From: Arenibacterium halophilum
Lineage (GTDB): Bacteria > Pseudomonadota > Alphaproteobacteria > Rhodobacterales > Rhodobacteraceae
Assembly (NCBI RefSeq): GCF_005938225.1
Contig: NZ_VCPC01000002.1
Location: 744,001 to 808,000 of the forward strand
Reading direction: 5' to 3'
Length of the DNA: 64,000 nt
Shown in pieces: positions 43,190-52,499 of the stretch. Made by a program: the position numbers and the translations under genes. Numbering within the stretch: the first letter of the stretch is position 1; every line of letters starts with the position of its first letter. The notes beneath the pieces are model-generated. The model made no database searches, was not told the origin of the DNA, and saw only the letters and a list, made by a program, of their open reading frames with translations.

Positions 43190-43939
43190 TCAGATAACGT
43201 CGATACCCATCTGTCGAAACGCGTCCAGCTGTTCGTCCTGCGCGGTCTTGCTGGTCACCAGTGTGTCGATGGCATCTACATCCCAGGACTGCACTCGGCT
43301 GGTGGCCCCCAGCTTGGTGTGGTCTGCCAGAATGATCGAGCGCTGTGCTTGCGCCCCCATTGCAATTGAAATTTCAGCTTCTTGCAGATCGTAGAAGAAC
43401 GCGCCTTTTCTCGGGTGCAGGGCCACCGGCGCGGAAAAGCACAGATCAACCTGAAAACGGCGGATTTCGGACAGGGTAAGTTCGCCCACGCTGGCAGGGA
43501 CATCCGCGGCGATCCGACCGCCCAGAAGCAGGATGTCGATATCGGCGGCTTGCAGCGTGATGGCGATGTCCAGTGAATTGGTGATGACGGATATGCCCGG
43601 CACCTTGGCCAGCTCTTTCGCGAAGATGGCGGTGGTTGAACCGGCATCCACCATAAGAGTCTGGCCCGGCTGGATCAGCTCGACCGCCTTTTTCGCGATC
43701 TCGGATTTGGCGCGGTTCTGGGTTGTCAGCCGCTCGCGGAACGGATCTTCGGTGCGCGCCTGCGGAAGCACCGCACCGCCGTGAACCCGGGCGACCTTGC
43801 CAATCTCTTCAAGGTCCAGAAGGTCGCGGCGTACGGTTTCCCGCGAAACGCCCATCATCTCGGCCAGATCGTTGGCGTTGACCTGCTGGGTCGCGGCCAA
43901 CATCGACAAAATCCGCTGATGACGCTCCTTTGCCCACAT
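43190..43939 (-). CDS. DeoR/GlpR-family transcriptional regulator
   Basis: 249 residues from the ATG at 43939, which overlaps the permease stop (TGATG). The N-terminal DeoR helix-turn-helix is QQVNANDLAEMMGVSRETVRRDL... with the following HGGAVLP, and the C-terminal sugar-phosphate isomerase-like effector domain includes MVDAGSTTAIFA and LLGGRI. DeoR regulators usually bind phosphorylated metabolites. It is the last gene of the ABC transporter operon and probably controls it and the divergent phosphatase-family gene. Confidence 0.88.
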   Translation of the reverse strand: MWAKERHQRILSMLAATQQVNANDLAEMMGVSRETVRRDLLDLEEIGKVARVHGGAVLPQARTEDPFRERLTTQNRAKSEIAKKAVELIQPGQTLMVDAGSTTAIFAKELAKVPGISVITNSLDIAITLQAADIDILLLGGRIAADVPASVGELTLSEIRRFQVDLCFSAPVALHPRKGAFFYDLQEAEISIAMGAQAQRSIILADHTKLGATSRVQSWDVDAIDTLVTSKTAQDEQLDAFRQMGIDVI

Positions 43940-45615
43940 CAGTTCGTTTCCCTGGACCCGCTGCGCCGGTTCATCAGCAACAGGATCAGCTTCATAAACA
44001 GAACCGCCGTACAGACAACCGCCATCACGCAAGTCGAAAAGGCAGCTGCCTGCGAGGTCAGCCCCGCATCGTCAAGCCGCATGATCGTCACGGCGGCCAC
44101 GCTCAGGTTCGGGGTTGTCAGGAACACGACCGCCGACAACGTCACCATCGAGCGCATGAACAGGAAGAAAAAGACCGACACCAGCATCGGCGCGATGAAT
44201 GGCGCCACGATGTCGCGCGCGGTGCGCCCCAGCCCCGCGCCAAGCGATCCTGCCGCCTCTTCCAAGGCGGGGGGCAATTGCCGAAAGCCGGTGGCTACGG
44301 TCAGGAACCCCTGCGTGTGGTAGTGGTAGAAATTGACGATCGCGATCAGCGCAGCCGTGCCATACAGAAGGTACAGCGGCGTCGCCGTGGAATTGAACGT
44401 CAGGATATAAGCCAGGCCCAGCACCATACCGGGCACTGCGGCTGGCATCGCGGCCAAAATCTGGATCGGTTGCGCAAGCGCCTGTGGCAGGCGGCGCAGG
44501 CCCAGCCCCAGAAGGAACACCGCGATGGTGCCGCCAGCGGCCGCCGCCAGCGAAATCACGATCGTCATCCACAGGGACCCGTAGCCGCCTGCCAGTGTTA
44601 TGTCGTAATGTTTGAACGACAGCCCCATGTTGTAGGGCCAAAGCTTGACGAAACTGGCATAGACCACGATTGCGATCACCGCCACGATCCCGGCGCAGAT
44701 CAGCGCCGAGACAAAAGCCATGCTGATATCGCGCAGGGGCGAAAAACTAGGGCGAAAGGGCACTTGCCCGGTGGTTTGCGCCGCCTGCTGCCGCTTTATC
44801 GCCTGCCGCTCGATGGCGTATGAAATCACTGTCGGCAGCAGCAGCATGATGCCCACAACGGCCCCCATGTTGAAGTTTCGCTGCCCGACCACCTGACTGT
44901 AAATTTCGGTCGCAAGGACGGAATAGTCACCGCCGATCACCGCGGCGTTGCCGAAATCGGTGATCGTGATGGTGAAGCACACAAAGGCCGCATTCAGAAT
45001 GCCAAACCGCGCGGCGGGCAGGGTGAGGTCACGGAATTGCCGCCAGGGCTGGGCGCCCATGACCTCTGCGGCCTCGTAGGTGCGCGCATCCAGCAGGACA
45101 AGCGCGGCGCCGATGATCATCACCGCTTGCGGCAGGGCGTACAGCGTATTGGCGATCAGCAGCCCCCAGAACCCGTAGATTTCAATCTCGACTCCAAGCG
45201 CGCGGCTGATCACCCCGTTGCGTCCCAGCAGAAAGATCAGACCAAGCGCCTGCACCAGCGACGGGGCAAGCAGCGGCAGCACGATAATGGCGCGGATCAG
45301 CCATTTGCCGCGAAACGCACAGCGATACAGGGCGTGCGCAATGATGAACCCCAGAAAAACACTGAGCGCCGTGGTCGCACCACCCATGACCAGCGAATGC
45401 CGCGTCGCGCGCCAGAACCCGGACGACCCCAGAACGGTGGTATAGTTTTCGATGCCATAGCTATCGCCAACGGTGATCGACCGCAGGAAGACAATCGCCA
45501 TGGGATAGGCGAAGAACAGGATCAGACCCAGCAGCGGCAGCCCGACACAGGCCAGCGTCAGCAGCCGGTCGGCGTCGAACTGGCGGCGGGGAGAAGAGGC
45601 GGCGGTGTTCATCAT
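43939..45615 (-). CDS. Fused ABC permease, AepW/FbpB type
   Basis: 558 residues: two permease domains in tandem, each with an EAA-type loop (TYEAAEVMGAQPWRQFRDLT in the first, LEEAAGSLGAGLGRTARDIV in the second). This two-in-one plan is known from Fe(III) transporters (FbpB) and from putative 2-aminoethylphosphonate transporters (AepW/PhnU-V). The start at 45615 overlaps the ATPase stop as ATGA; an ATG three bases later is an equal choice. Confidence 0.85.
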   Translation of the reverse strand: MMNTAASSPRRQFDADRLLTLACVGLPLLGLILFFAYPMAIVFLRSITVGDSYGIENYTTVLGSSGFWRATRHSLVMGGATTALSVFLGFIIAHALYRCAFRGKWLIRAIIVLPLLAPSLVQALGLIFLLGRNGVISRALGVEIEIYGFWGLLIANTLYALPQAVMIIGAALVLLDARTYEAAEVMGAQPWRQFRDLTLPAARFGILNAAFVCFTITITDFGNAAVIGGDYSVLATEIYSQVVGQRNFNMGAVVGIMLLLPTVISYAIERQAIKRQQAAQTTGQVPFRPSFSPLRDISMAFVSALICAGIVAVIAIVVYASFVKLWPYNMGLSFKHYDITLAGGYGSLWMTIVISLAAAAGGTIAVFLLGLGLRRLPQALAQPIQILAAMPAAVPGMVLGLAYILTFNSTATPLYLLYGTAALIAIVNFYHYHTQGFLTVATGFRQLPPALEEAAGSLGAGLGRTARDIVAPFIAPMLVSVFFFLFMRSMVTLSAVVFLTTPNLSVAAVTIMRLDDAGLTSQAAAFSTCVMAVVCTAVLFMKLILLLMNRRSGSRETN

Positions 45616-46643
45616 TCGGCCGCCGCGCTCTGGCTGACATCATCCAGGACCCATGTGCACGCTTGCCCACCGATGCCAAGCGCCACGCGGTCGCCTACAT
45701 GGCAGGGGTTGGCACCGTGCGTTTCCACCAGAAGCGGTCCGGCAGGGCTGTCCACTTCCAGCCGTCGCAGGTTGCCCAGAAAACTGATGCTGCGCACCGA
45801 GGCCGTGCCGGTTTCGTCCGGTGTCACGCCAATCTGCTCGGGTCGGATGCACGCCAGATAGCTGTCGCCACCCGTCGGGCGCGTTGCCAACAGATCGGGG
45901 AAGCACCGGGTGACCGTCTCGGACGTCAGCAAATTGCTGATGCCCATGAATTCCGCGACAAAGCGGGTGGCGGGGCGGTGGTAAAGATCTTCGGGCGTTC
46001 CGGCCTGTACCACAACGCCGTGATTCATGCAGATGATCTTGTCGGCCAGCGCAAGCGCCTCTTCCTGATCGTGCGTCACCATCAGCGTCGGAATGCCAAG
46101 GCTGCGCTGAACCTGCCGGATTTCGTCGCGTAGGGTCGCGCGCACCTTGGCATCAAGCGCCGAGAGCGGTTCGTCCAGCAGCAGTACGCGCGGGTCGACC
46201 GCGATGGCGCGCGCAAGCGCAATGCGCTGCTGTTGCCCGCCCGAGAGTTGGCCGGGCAGCTTGTCGGCGACCTGCGGCAGCTTGACCAGTTCGAGCAAGT
46301 CTTTGACCCGGGATGCAATATCGCCTTTGGGTGCGCCGCGGATCTTCAGCCCGTAGCCGATGTTTTCGGCCACGGTCATGTTGGGAAACAGCGAATAGGA
46401 CTGGAACACAATGCCGAACCCACGCTTGCGGGCGGGCAGATCGGCCAAAGAGGCGCCCTCTAGCGTGATGTCGCCACTGTCAAGATCGGTCAGCCCGGCG
46501 ATCAGCCGCAGCAGCGTTGTCTTGCCGCATCCCGATGGCCCCAGAAGGCAGACGAATTCGCCCTTTTCGATCTCGATCGACACCTTGTCGAGTGCCGTGA
46601 AGCTACCGTAGGTCTTGGTGGCGTCGCTGACGGTCAGATACAT
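45612..46643 (-). CDS. ABC transporter ATP-binding protein (PotA/FbpC/AepV-like)
   Basis: 343 residues. Walker A GPSGCGKTT, signature LSGGQQQRIALARAI, Walker B VLLLDEPLSALDAK, switch THDQEEAL, and a C-terminal TOBE domain (ACIRPEQIGVTPDE onward). It couples ATP hydrolysis to the fused permease, whose gene overlaps its stop. The TOBE-bearing class serves spermidine, iron, maltose-type and aminoethylphosphonate transporters. Confidence 0.9.
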   Translation of the reverse strand: MYLTVSDATKTYGSFTALDKVSIEIEKGEFVCLLGPSGCGKTTLLRLIAGLTDLDSGDITLEGASLADLPARKRGFGIVFQSYSLFPNMTVAENIGYGLKIRGAPKGDIASRVKDLLELVKLPQVADKLPGQLSGGQQQRIALARAIAVDPRVLLLDEPLSALDAKVRATLRDEIRQVQRSLGIPTLMVTHDQEEALALADKIICMNHGVVVQAGTPEDLYHRPATRFVAEFMGISNLLTSETVTRCFPDLLATRPTGGDSYLACIRPEQIGVTPDETGTASVRSISFLGNLRRLEVDSPAGPLLVETHGANPCHVGDRVALGIGGQACTWVLDDVSQSAAAE

Positions 46644-46695
46644 GAAGGGCGTGCTTTCCTGCGTGTTTTTGGCAACCCCTCGGGGCCGCGGGGGG

Positions 46696-46717
46696 CGGGG
46701 CGGCGTTGGCCGCCCCG
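46696..46717 (-). promoter_or_regulatory. Hairpin after the binding-protein gene
   Basis: CGGGGCGGC (46696-46704) pairs perfectly with GCCGCCCCG (46709-46717) around four bases. It begins nine bases past the binding-protein stop, ahead of the ATPase gene. No T run, so it is more likely an mRNA-stabilising than a terminating element. Confidence 0.55.
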
Positions 46718-46725
46718 TGGCCGGC

Positions 46726-47733
46726 TTAACGACCGAACTTTTCTTTCCACTGTTCTTTCACAGCGGTTTGCTGGGTTGCGGCCTTCACAAAGTCCACATC
46801 CGCCAGAACTGTCGAGATGTCAGCAGGAAGCCCGGCTTTCTCGGCCGCTTCCGAGGCATCGACACCCGGGATGGTGATCAGCGCCTTGTACTTCTGATAA
46901 AGACCGATGGCCTCGTCCGACATCGTCCAGTCGAGGAAGGCCTTCGCACCCTCCATATTGTCGGAGCTTGCCATCAGGCCCGATGCCTCAAGCTCGTATC
47001 CAACGCCGCCTTCCGGGAAAACCATCGCCAAGGGATAGCCTTCTTCGATCGACTGCATCGCGGTGAAGGCCAGCGAGATGCCAACGGTATATTCCCCGAC
47101 GCGGGCCGATTTGCAGGGCTTCGACCCGGAAGACGTGTACTGCGCCATGTTCGGATCGACCGCTTCCAGCTGCGCCCAGCCGGCCTCTTCGCCCATGCTT
47201 TGCAACACGGCGTTCACGTGCAGATAGCCGGTGCCCGAGGAATTCGGGTCGGGCATCAGGACTTCGTCCTTGAATGCGGGGTTTTCCAGATCGGCCCAGC
47301 TTTTCGGCATCGGCAGGCCTTTTTCTTCCAGCCGCGCGGTATTCACACAGAATGCGCCCATATAGCCGATGGGAGCGAACCATTTGCCATCTGCGCCGCG
47401 GAACGTGTCGGGCAGTACATCGGCGCCCTTGGCTGCGTAGGGCTCCAGCATCTCAAGGATCTGCGGGTCCATCATCGCGCTGGCGGCCCAGCCCCAGATC
47501 ACGTCGGCCTGCGGGTTGCCCGCCTCGGCCAGCAGGCGCGCGCCCAGCTTGCCCGTCGACAGACGCAGCACGTTGATTTCGGTGTCGGGCATGGCGGCCT
47601 GCGCCGCCTCGATATAGGCCGCGATCTCTTCTTCTTCGAGCGCGGTATAAACGGTTAGTTCATCGGCCAGTGTCGGCGCGGCAAGGCACAGGGCCGACAT
47701 CGACACTGCGGCGGTCTGAATCCAGGTTTTCAT
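46726..47733 (-). CDS. ABC transporter substrate-binding protein, AepX/FbpA-like
   Basis: Periplasmic protein of 335 residues with a Sec signal peptide (MKTWIQTAAVSMSALCLAAP, cleavage near TLADE). The mature start ELTVYTALEEEEIAAYIEAA and STGKLGARLLAEAGNPQADV match extracellular solute-binding family 1 members, closest in my memory to putative 2-aminoethylphosphonate binding proteins; the paired tyrosines of Fe(III)-binding FbpA are not obvious. It heads the operon with the ATPase, fused permease and DeoR regulator. Phosphonate or organophosphate is the favoured ligand class, Fe(III) the alternative. Confidence 0.85.
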   Translation of the reverse strand: MKTWIQTAAVSMSALCLAAPTLADELTVYTALEEEEIAAYIEAAQAAMPDTEINVLRLSTGKLGARLLAEAGNPQADVIWGWAASAMMDPQILEMLEPYAAKGADVLPDTFRGADGKWFAPIGYMGAFCVNTARLEEKGLPMPKSWADLENPAFKDEVLMPDPNSSGTGYLHVNAVLQSMGEEAGWAQLEAVDPNMAQYTSSGSKPCKSARVGEYTVGISLAFTAMQSIEEGYPLAMVFPEGGVGYELEASGLMASSDNMEGAKAFLDWTMSDEAIGLYQKYKALITIPGVDASEAAEKAGLPADISTVLADVDFVKAATQQTAVKEQWKEKFGR

Positions 47734-47937
47734 GGTAATCTCCTTGTTGATCCATCTCGTGTTTGTCCGGATCGCTGTCCGGCTGTCTGCGGGCCCTGAA
47801 ACAACCCGTTCTTGTTGTCCGACCCGTCTGCGGGGTCTGGGGTTATTTGTGTAGTCTTGCGTTTTTGTGGCATTTGTCTACGGTTTATTTCAAAAGCAGG
47901 CGTTCCCCGCCCGCCGGACCTGCATTTGAGGCAATTC

Positions 47938-48744
47938 ATGCAAAATCTTTCACACCTTTCGGAGACGGATGAGCTTGCGCAGTTCGCCATGACCCTCGCC
48001 GACACGACCGACGTGATGGCCATGACCTATTTTCGCAAGCCGCTGGATATCGAATCGAAATCCGATCATTCGCCCGTGACGCAAGCCGACAGGGCCATCG
48101 AGGCCGAGATGCGGCGCCAGATCACGCAGGCCTATCCCGCGCACGGTATTCTTGGCGAAGAACAAGACAGCGCGCGGCTTGACGCGTCGCATATCTGGGT
48201 CATCGACCCGATTGACGGCACGAAAAGCTTTCTGTCGGGTATGCCGACCTTTGGCACACTGATCGCTTGCCGTGCGCATGGCGTGCTGGAACTGGGTGTC
48301 ATCTCTATCCCGCCAACGGGCGAGCGCTGGACCGGTCAGCGCGGAAAGCCTACGGTTCTGAACGGCGTTCCCTGCCAGACCAGCGGGCGAACCACCCTTG
48401 CAGAGGCAATTCTCTATACAACCAGCCCCGACAGCTTTGACGCGTCAGGACTGACCCGGTTCGAAACGCTGTCACAAAAGGTCGCCATGCGCCGGTTTGG
48501 CGGAGACTGTTATGGATACGGTCTTCTTGCGTCGGGGCATGTCGACCTGCTGGTCGAGATGAACCTGCAACCCTACGACTACATGGCGCTTGTTCCGGTT
48601 GTCGAAGGCGCAGGGGGCGTCATCACCGACTGGACTGGTCAGCCGCTGACGTTGGCTTCGGAGGGCAGGGTGATTGCAGCCGCCAGTGCGGCCTTGCATG
48701 CAGAGGCGATTGCCGTACTGAAGTCCAACGCTCAAGCGCGGTGA
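47938..48744 (+). CDS. Inositol monophosphatase-family (HisN/CysQ-like) phosphatase
   Basis: 268 residues from the ATG at 47938, preceded by a GAGG site; the open frame to 47812 is not conserved in type. Metal-binding motifs in order are SPVTQADRAIE, GEEQD, WVIDPIDGTKSF and the C-terminal PYDYMALVPVVEGAGG. The family hydrolyses phosphate monoesters such as myo-inositol phosphate, histidinol phosphate or 3'-phosphoadenosine phosphate. It is divergent from the DeoR-linked ABC transporter, so it may dephosphorylate the imported compound. Confidence 0.85.
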   Translation: MQNLSHLSETDELAQFAMTLADTTDVMAMTYFRKPLDIESKSDHSPVTQADRAIEAEMRRQITQAYPAHGILGEEQDSARLDASHIWVIDPIDGTKSFLSGMPTFGTLIACRAHGVLELGVISIPPTGERWTGQRGKPTVLNGVPCQTSGRTTLAEAILYTTSPDSFDASGLTRFETLSQKVAMRRFGGDCYGYGLLASGHVDLLVEMNLQPYDYMALVPVVEGAGGVITDWTGQPLTLASEGRVIAAASAALHAEAIAVLKSNAQAR

Positions 48745-48935
48745 TCGGACGTTCCGGCCCCAGGGGACGCAGCCCTAGAGGGGCGCGTGCGACCGCAGCG
48801 CCGATTCCAAAGGGGCCCGGACGACTGTGCATTCGTACGGCCCCAAGCTCCGCACGGAATGTCGAGAGCTTGATACGTAAGGACGGGTACAAGCCTACGG
48901 CCGGGCCCCATCCAGAAGATCGTGGCCTCGCGTAA

Positions 48936-49211
48936 GTGGTACCGCCCGGCGTCAGGCGGGAGGCGGTGGCGCATGTCGTGGAAGCCCACGGTGTGAGCCA
49001 GGGCCGGGCATGCAAGGCATTGGCGGTGAAACGGTCGGGCGTGCGCTATCGCAGCGTGCGACCGGACCATGCCGAGGCGAGGGCCGCGATCGAGGCTGTC
49101 GCAGCCGAGAGGCGTCGGTTTGGCTATCGCCGCATCCAAATGATGCTGGAACGGCAGGGGATCGCTCCTCTCAGGACATCGCTGCGCGATGCCCTTCCCG
49201 GCAGTGGATGA
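48936..49211 (+). pseudogene. IS3-family transposase OrfB N-terminal remnant
   Basis: The frame starts GTG and reads VPPGVRREAVAHVVEAHGVS and ACKALAVKRSGVRYRS, then ERRRFGYRRIQMMLERQGI, the N-terminal helix-turn-helix and start of OrfB of the IS3 family (IS407-like). After about 49160 the match stops; the DDE integrase core is absent. Just upstream, in another frame, ASRKW resembles the end of OrfA. No terminal inverted repeats were found. The rest of 48745-49376 holds no other gene I can support. Confidence 0.7.
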
Positions 49212-49376
49212 ACCTGAAGAAACTCGGGCGGCTCACTCCGTCCGGACCAGAACCAAGGAAGTCTATTGCACGAACTGCTTTTGCCCCGAAATGGACCACG
49301 CCGCAAAACGTCGTCCACAATCGGACCGACGGAAGTCAACAACGCCAGCTATTTTGTACAGGAGCATCACACCAAA

Positions 49377-49451
49377 TGGCAGCCCGTAGGGGAATCGAAC
49401 CCCTCTTTCCAGGTTGAAAACCTGGCGTCCTAACCGATAGACGAACGGGCC
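49377..49451 (-). tRNA. trnE: tRNA-Glu (anticodon TTC)
   Basis: On the minus strand the 75 bases fold as a cloverleaf: acceptor GGCCCGT/ACGGGCT (with one G-U), anticodon stem CCAGG/CCTGG around loop TTTTCAA giving anticodon TTC, T arm with GTTCGATTC, and an encoded CCA end. Confidence 0.97.
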
Positions 49452-49542
49452 ACTTGGTGTGAGCGGGTCTTTAAGTAATCCCGCCGAGGGGCGCAAGAGG
49501 AAAAAATGGCAATCGTGCGAATTCTTTTTTTTCCTCGCCGGA

Positions 49543-51285
49543 TCAGGCCTTTGCAGCGTCGTCCAAACGCAGCTGAACGCTGCTGCGACCGCCCCATGTG
49601 TTGATCTCAAGCCGCCCGGCCACGTGAAAGCGTGCACCACCGTGGTTGCTCAGCGTTGGGCCAAGATCGGTGTCGAAAGCGCCAAAGGAAATCGCGTCGA
49701 TTCCATTGCCCATGCCGTCGCGCAATCGCACTTTCAAATGCCCCGAACCAACCTCGCGCGCGTGGGCGACTTGCAGATCGGGCAGGGCAAACCGTGGGGC
49801 CGGGGCCGAGGCGCCAAAGGGCCCGGCCTGCTCGAGCGTTGCGATCAACTCGGTGGTGGCGGCGGCTGGCATCAGCGTCCCGTCAAGGCGCAGATCGGCG
49901 GGCCCGGCGTTGCCCGCACCCTGCTTTGCCAAAAGCTCCGACAGGCGCGCCATCGCAGCGTCCAGACGATCGCGCGCCACGGTCAGCCCGGCGGCCATCT
50001 TGTGTCCGCCCCCGGCGATCAGCAACCCCTCTTGCGCCAGCCGGTGGATCGCCGCGCCAAGATCAACCCCAGGGATTGATCGGCCCGAGCCTTTGCCGAT
50101 ATCACCATCGAATCCGATCACCACGGCAGGGCGGTTGGTGGCTTCCTTGATGCGGGCAGCAACGATCCCGACAACGCCGGGATGCCAGCCATCTTCGGCC
50201 GCCCAGACCAGCGGTTCCGCCAGCCCGCGCGCTTCGGCCTGCTCCATCGCGCGGGCGCGCACGGCGGCTTCGATTTCGCGCCGCTCGGTGTTCAGCGCAT
50301 CCAGGCGCTCGGCCAGCGCGGCAGCTTCGTGCGGCGAGTCGGTGGCCAGCAGGCGCGCGCCCAGATCGGCCTGGCCGATGCGTCCACCGGCGTTGACACG
50401 GGGGCCCAGAAGGAACCCAAGGTGATAGGCCGACGGCGCCTGGTCCATCCGCGCCACATCGGAGAGTGCCACAAGCCCAGGCCGGGCGCGCCGCGCCATA
50501 ACCACCAATCCCTGCCGCACCAGCGCCCGGTTGGCCCCGATCAAGGGCGCCACATCGGCCACGGTCGCCAGCGCCACCAGATCAAGCAGAGCCATCAGGT
50601 CCGGTCCTGTGGGCCGCCCGGCCTCGCGCAGTTGACGGCGCACCTCGACCAGCATCAGGAACACGACCCCGGCCGCGCAAAGATACCCCAGCGCGCCGTC
50701 CTCGTCCTGCCGGTTCGGATTGACCACGGCCACGGCGGGCGGCAAATGCTCGCCACCCAGGTGGTGGTCCAGCACGATCACCTCGGCGCCCTCTGCGGCC
50801 GCGATCGGACCATGCGACAGGGTTCCGCAATCGACACAGACGATCAGATCGTGATCGCGGGCGAGGGCGCGCATGGCTTCGTCATTGGGGCCATAGCCTT
50901 CGTCGATCCGGTCGGGCACGTATAGCGTTGCCCGAACCCCCATCTCGCGCAGCCAGACCAGCAGCAGCGCGGCGGAAGATCCGCCATCCACGTCGTAATC
51001 GGCAAAAACGGCAATGCGCTCGCGCCGCACCACTGCAGCAATGAAACGTGCGGCGGCCTTTTCCATGTCCTTCAGCCCACGTGGGTCGGGCAGCAGATCA
51101 CGCAACTGCGGCGTCAGGAATCCGGTCGCCTCATGCGCGGCCACGCCCATCCGGGCCAGAACCCGGCAGACCGGGGCGGGCAAGGCGGTGGTCTGCTCGA
51201 TCAACTCGGCGGCACGCTCCACCTCGACCGAGGCGCCAACCCAACGCCGCCCGGTCAGCGAAGTTTCAACATTCAGAAATGACAC
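49543..51285 (-). CDS. recJ: Single-stranded-DNA-specific exonuclease RecJ
   Basis: 580 residues, 5'-3' single-strand exonuclease of recombination and repair. Motifs: FADYDVDG (96-101 DYDVDG), VDCGT, the DHH triad at 173-175 in VLDHHLGGEH, and the DHHA1-domain GGGHKMAAG. The start is GTG at 51285 with AAGGG upstream. It follows glpX on the same strand, as in other Rhodobacteraceae I recall. Confidence 0.93.
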   Translation of the reverse strand: MSFLNVETSLTGRRWVGASVEVERAAELIEQTTALPAPVCRVLARMGVAAHEATGFLTPQLRDLLPDPRGLKDMEKAAARFIAAVVRRERIAVFADYDVDGGSSAALLLVWLREMGVRATLYVPDRIDEGYGPNDEAMRALARDHDLIVCVDCGTLSHGPIAAAEGAEVIVLDHHLGGEHLPPAVAVVNPNRQDEDGALGYLCAAGVVFLMLVEVRRQLREAGRPTGPDLMALLDLVALATVADVAPLIGANRALVRQGLVVMARRARPGLVALSDVARMDQAPSAYHLGFLLGPRVNAGGRIGQADLGARLLATDSPHEAAALAERLDALNTERREIEAAVRARAMEQAEARGLAEPLVWAAEDGWHPGVVGIVAARIKEATNRPAVVIGFDGDIGKGSGRSIPGVDLGAAIHRLAQEGLLIAGGGHKMAAGLTVARDRLDAAMARLSELLAKQGAGNAGPADLRLDGTLMPAAATTELIATLEQAGPFGASAPAPRFALPDLQVAHAREVGSGHLKVRLRDGMGNGIDAISFGAFDTDLGPTLSNHGGARFHVAGRLEINTWGGRSSVQLRLDDAAKA

Positions 51286-51340
51286 GCGGCTTGGCCCTTA
51301 TCTTCCGGGGAATCCGCCGGCCCCCCGGCGAAACCCGCTT

Positions 51341-51380
51341 TTTCATTATTCCGGAAATACTCCCGCCGGAGGCCTCTGCC
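51341..51380 (-). repeat. Degenerate copy of the intergenic GC stem-loop/GTATTT repeat
   Basis: Read on the minus strand it contains CCTCCGGCGGGAGTATTTCC then AATAATGAAA, which aligns with the element at 52500-52572 (CGGGATATTTATG and AAGAAGCGGG). It lies between recJ and glpX. Confidence 0.5.
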
Positions 51381-51406
51381 CTGTGGGCCAGCGCAATGGC
51401 TTCGGA

Positions 51407-52372
51407 TCACTCGAAGGGCGTGCGGTATTCCATACGCCGCACGGATCCGGTTTTCGACCGCATCAGCAACGTGGTGCAGGTGACCCAGCCGGGTTCACGG
51501 CGAATGCCGGGGAGCAGAGTGCCTCCGGTTACTCCGGTTGCGGCAAAGATCACGTCGCGCGTCACCATGTCGTCGCGGCGGTAGACGCGGTCCAGATCCC
51601 TGATGCCGGCCTTGGCGGCGCGCGCTTTTTCATCTTCGTTGCGGAACAGCAAACGGCCTTCGATCTGGCCACCCATGCATTTCAGCGCCGCGGCCGCCAG
51701 AACGCCTTCGGGGGCGCCGCCGGTGCCCATGTACATGTCGATTCCGGTCATGGCGCTGTCGGCGCAATGCATCACGCCCGCCACATCGCCATCGGTGATC
51801 AGCCGGATCGACGCGCCGGTCGAGCGGACTTCGGCAATCATCGCCTCGTGGCGCGGGCGTTCCAGGATGCAGACGGTGATATCCTTGGGCGCGCAGCCCT
51901 TTTCGGTCGCCAGCGCCGAGATCCGCGTGGCGGGCGGCATGTCGAGCGTCACCAGCCCCTCGGGATAGCCCGGGCCAATGGCGAGCTTGTCCATATAGAC
52001 ATCGGGTGCGTGCAGCATCGACCCGCGTGGACCCATCGCGATGACGGTCAGCGCGTTAGGCATGTCCTTGGCGGTCAGCGTGGTGCCTTCCAGCGGGTCA
52101 AGGGCGATATCGACACCGGGGCCTTTGCCGGTGCCGACCTCCTCCCCGATGAACAGCATCGGGGCTTCGTCGCGTTCACCTTCGCCGATCACCACGACGC
52201 CGCTGATGTCCAGAAGGTTCAGCTGCTCGCGCATGGCGTTGACGGCGGCTTGATCCGCGGCCTTTTCATCACCGCGCCCGACCAGCGACGCCGAAGCCAG
52301 CGCTGCCTGCTCGGCCACCCGGGCAAGGCCCAGAGACAACATGCGATCGTGAAATTCTGCGGTATCCGACAT
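51407..52372 (-). CDS. glpX: Class II fructose-1,6-bisphosphatase GlpX
   Basis: 321 residues; hydrolyses fructose 1,6-bisphosphate in gluconeogenesis. The metal and substrate motifs GEGERDEAPML and ALDPLEGTTLTAKD are clear, as is the later TDGDVAGVM. The ATG at 52372 has AAGGGA upstream and fits family N-termini (MSDTAEFHDRMLSLGLARV); the frame extends 16 residues further but without a site. Confidence 0.94.
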   Translation of the reverse strand: MSDTAEFHDRMLSLGLARVAEQAALASASLVGRGDEKAADQAAVNAMREQLNLLDISGVVVIGEGERDEAPMLFIGEEVGTGKGPGVDIALDPLEGTTLTAKDMPNALTVIAMGPRGSMLHAPDVYMDKLAIGPGYPEGLVTLDMPPATRISALATEKGCAPKDITVCILERPRHEAMIAEVRSTGASIRLITDGDVAGVMHCADSAMTGIDMYMGTGGAPEGVLAAAALKCMGGQIEGRLLFRNEDEKARAAKAGIRDLDRVYRRDDMVTRDVIFAATGVTGGTLLPGIRREPGWVTCTTLLMRSKTGSVRRMEYRTPFE

Positions 52373-52499
52373 CGGGCTGTCCCTTGAGATTCGTGGCTTG
52401 GCTGCGATCTGCACGGGCACGTCCCATGCGCCCTAGTTGGGCATGGGTTTAGCCTTGCGGTGCCAGTGGCACAAGATCCGGTGGCGTTTGGCGCGGTGT

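Noticed and set aside
47846-47878. TTTGTG/TTTGTG/TTTGTC repeats before the phosphatase-family gene as DeoR operator
   Set aside because: Copies are unevenly spaced and short; not distinctive enough to call.
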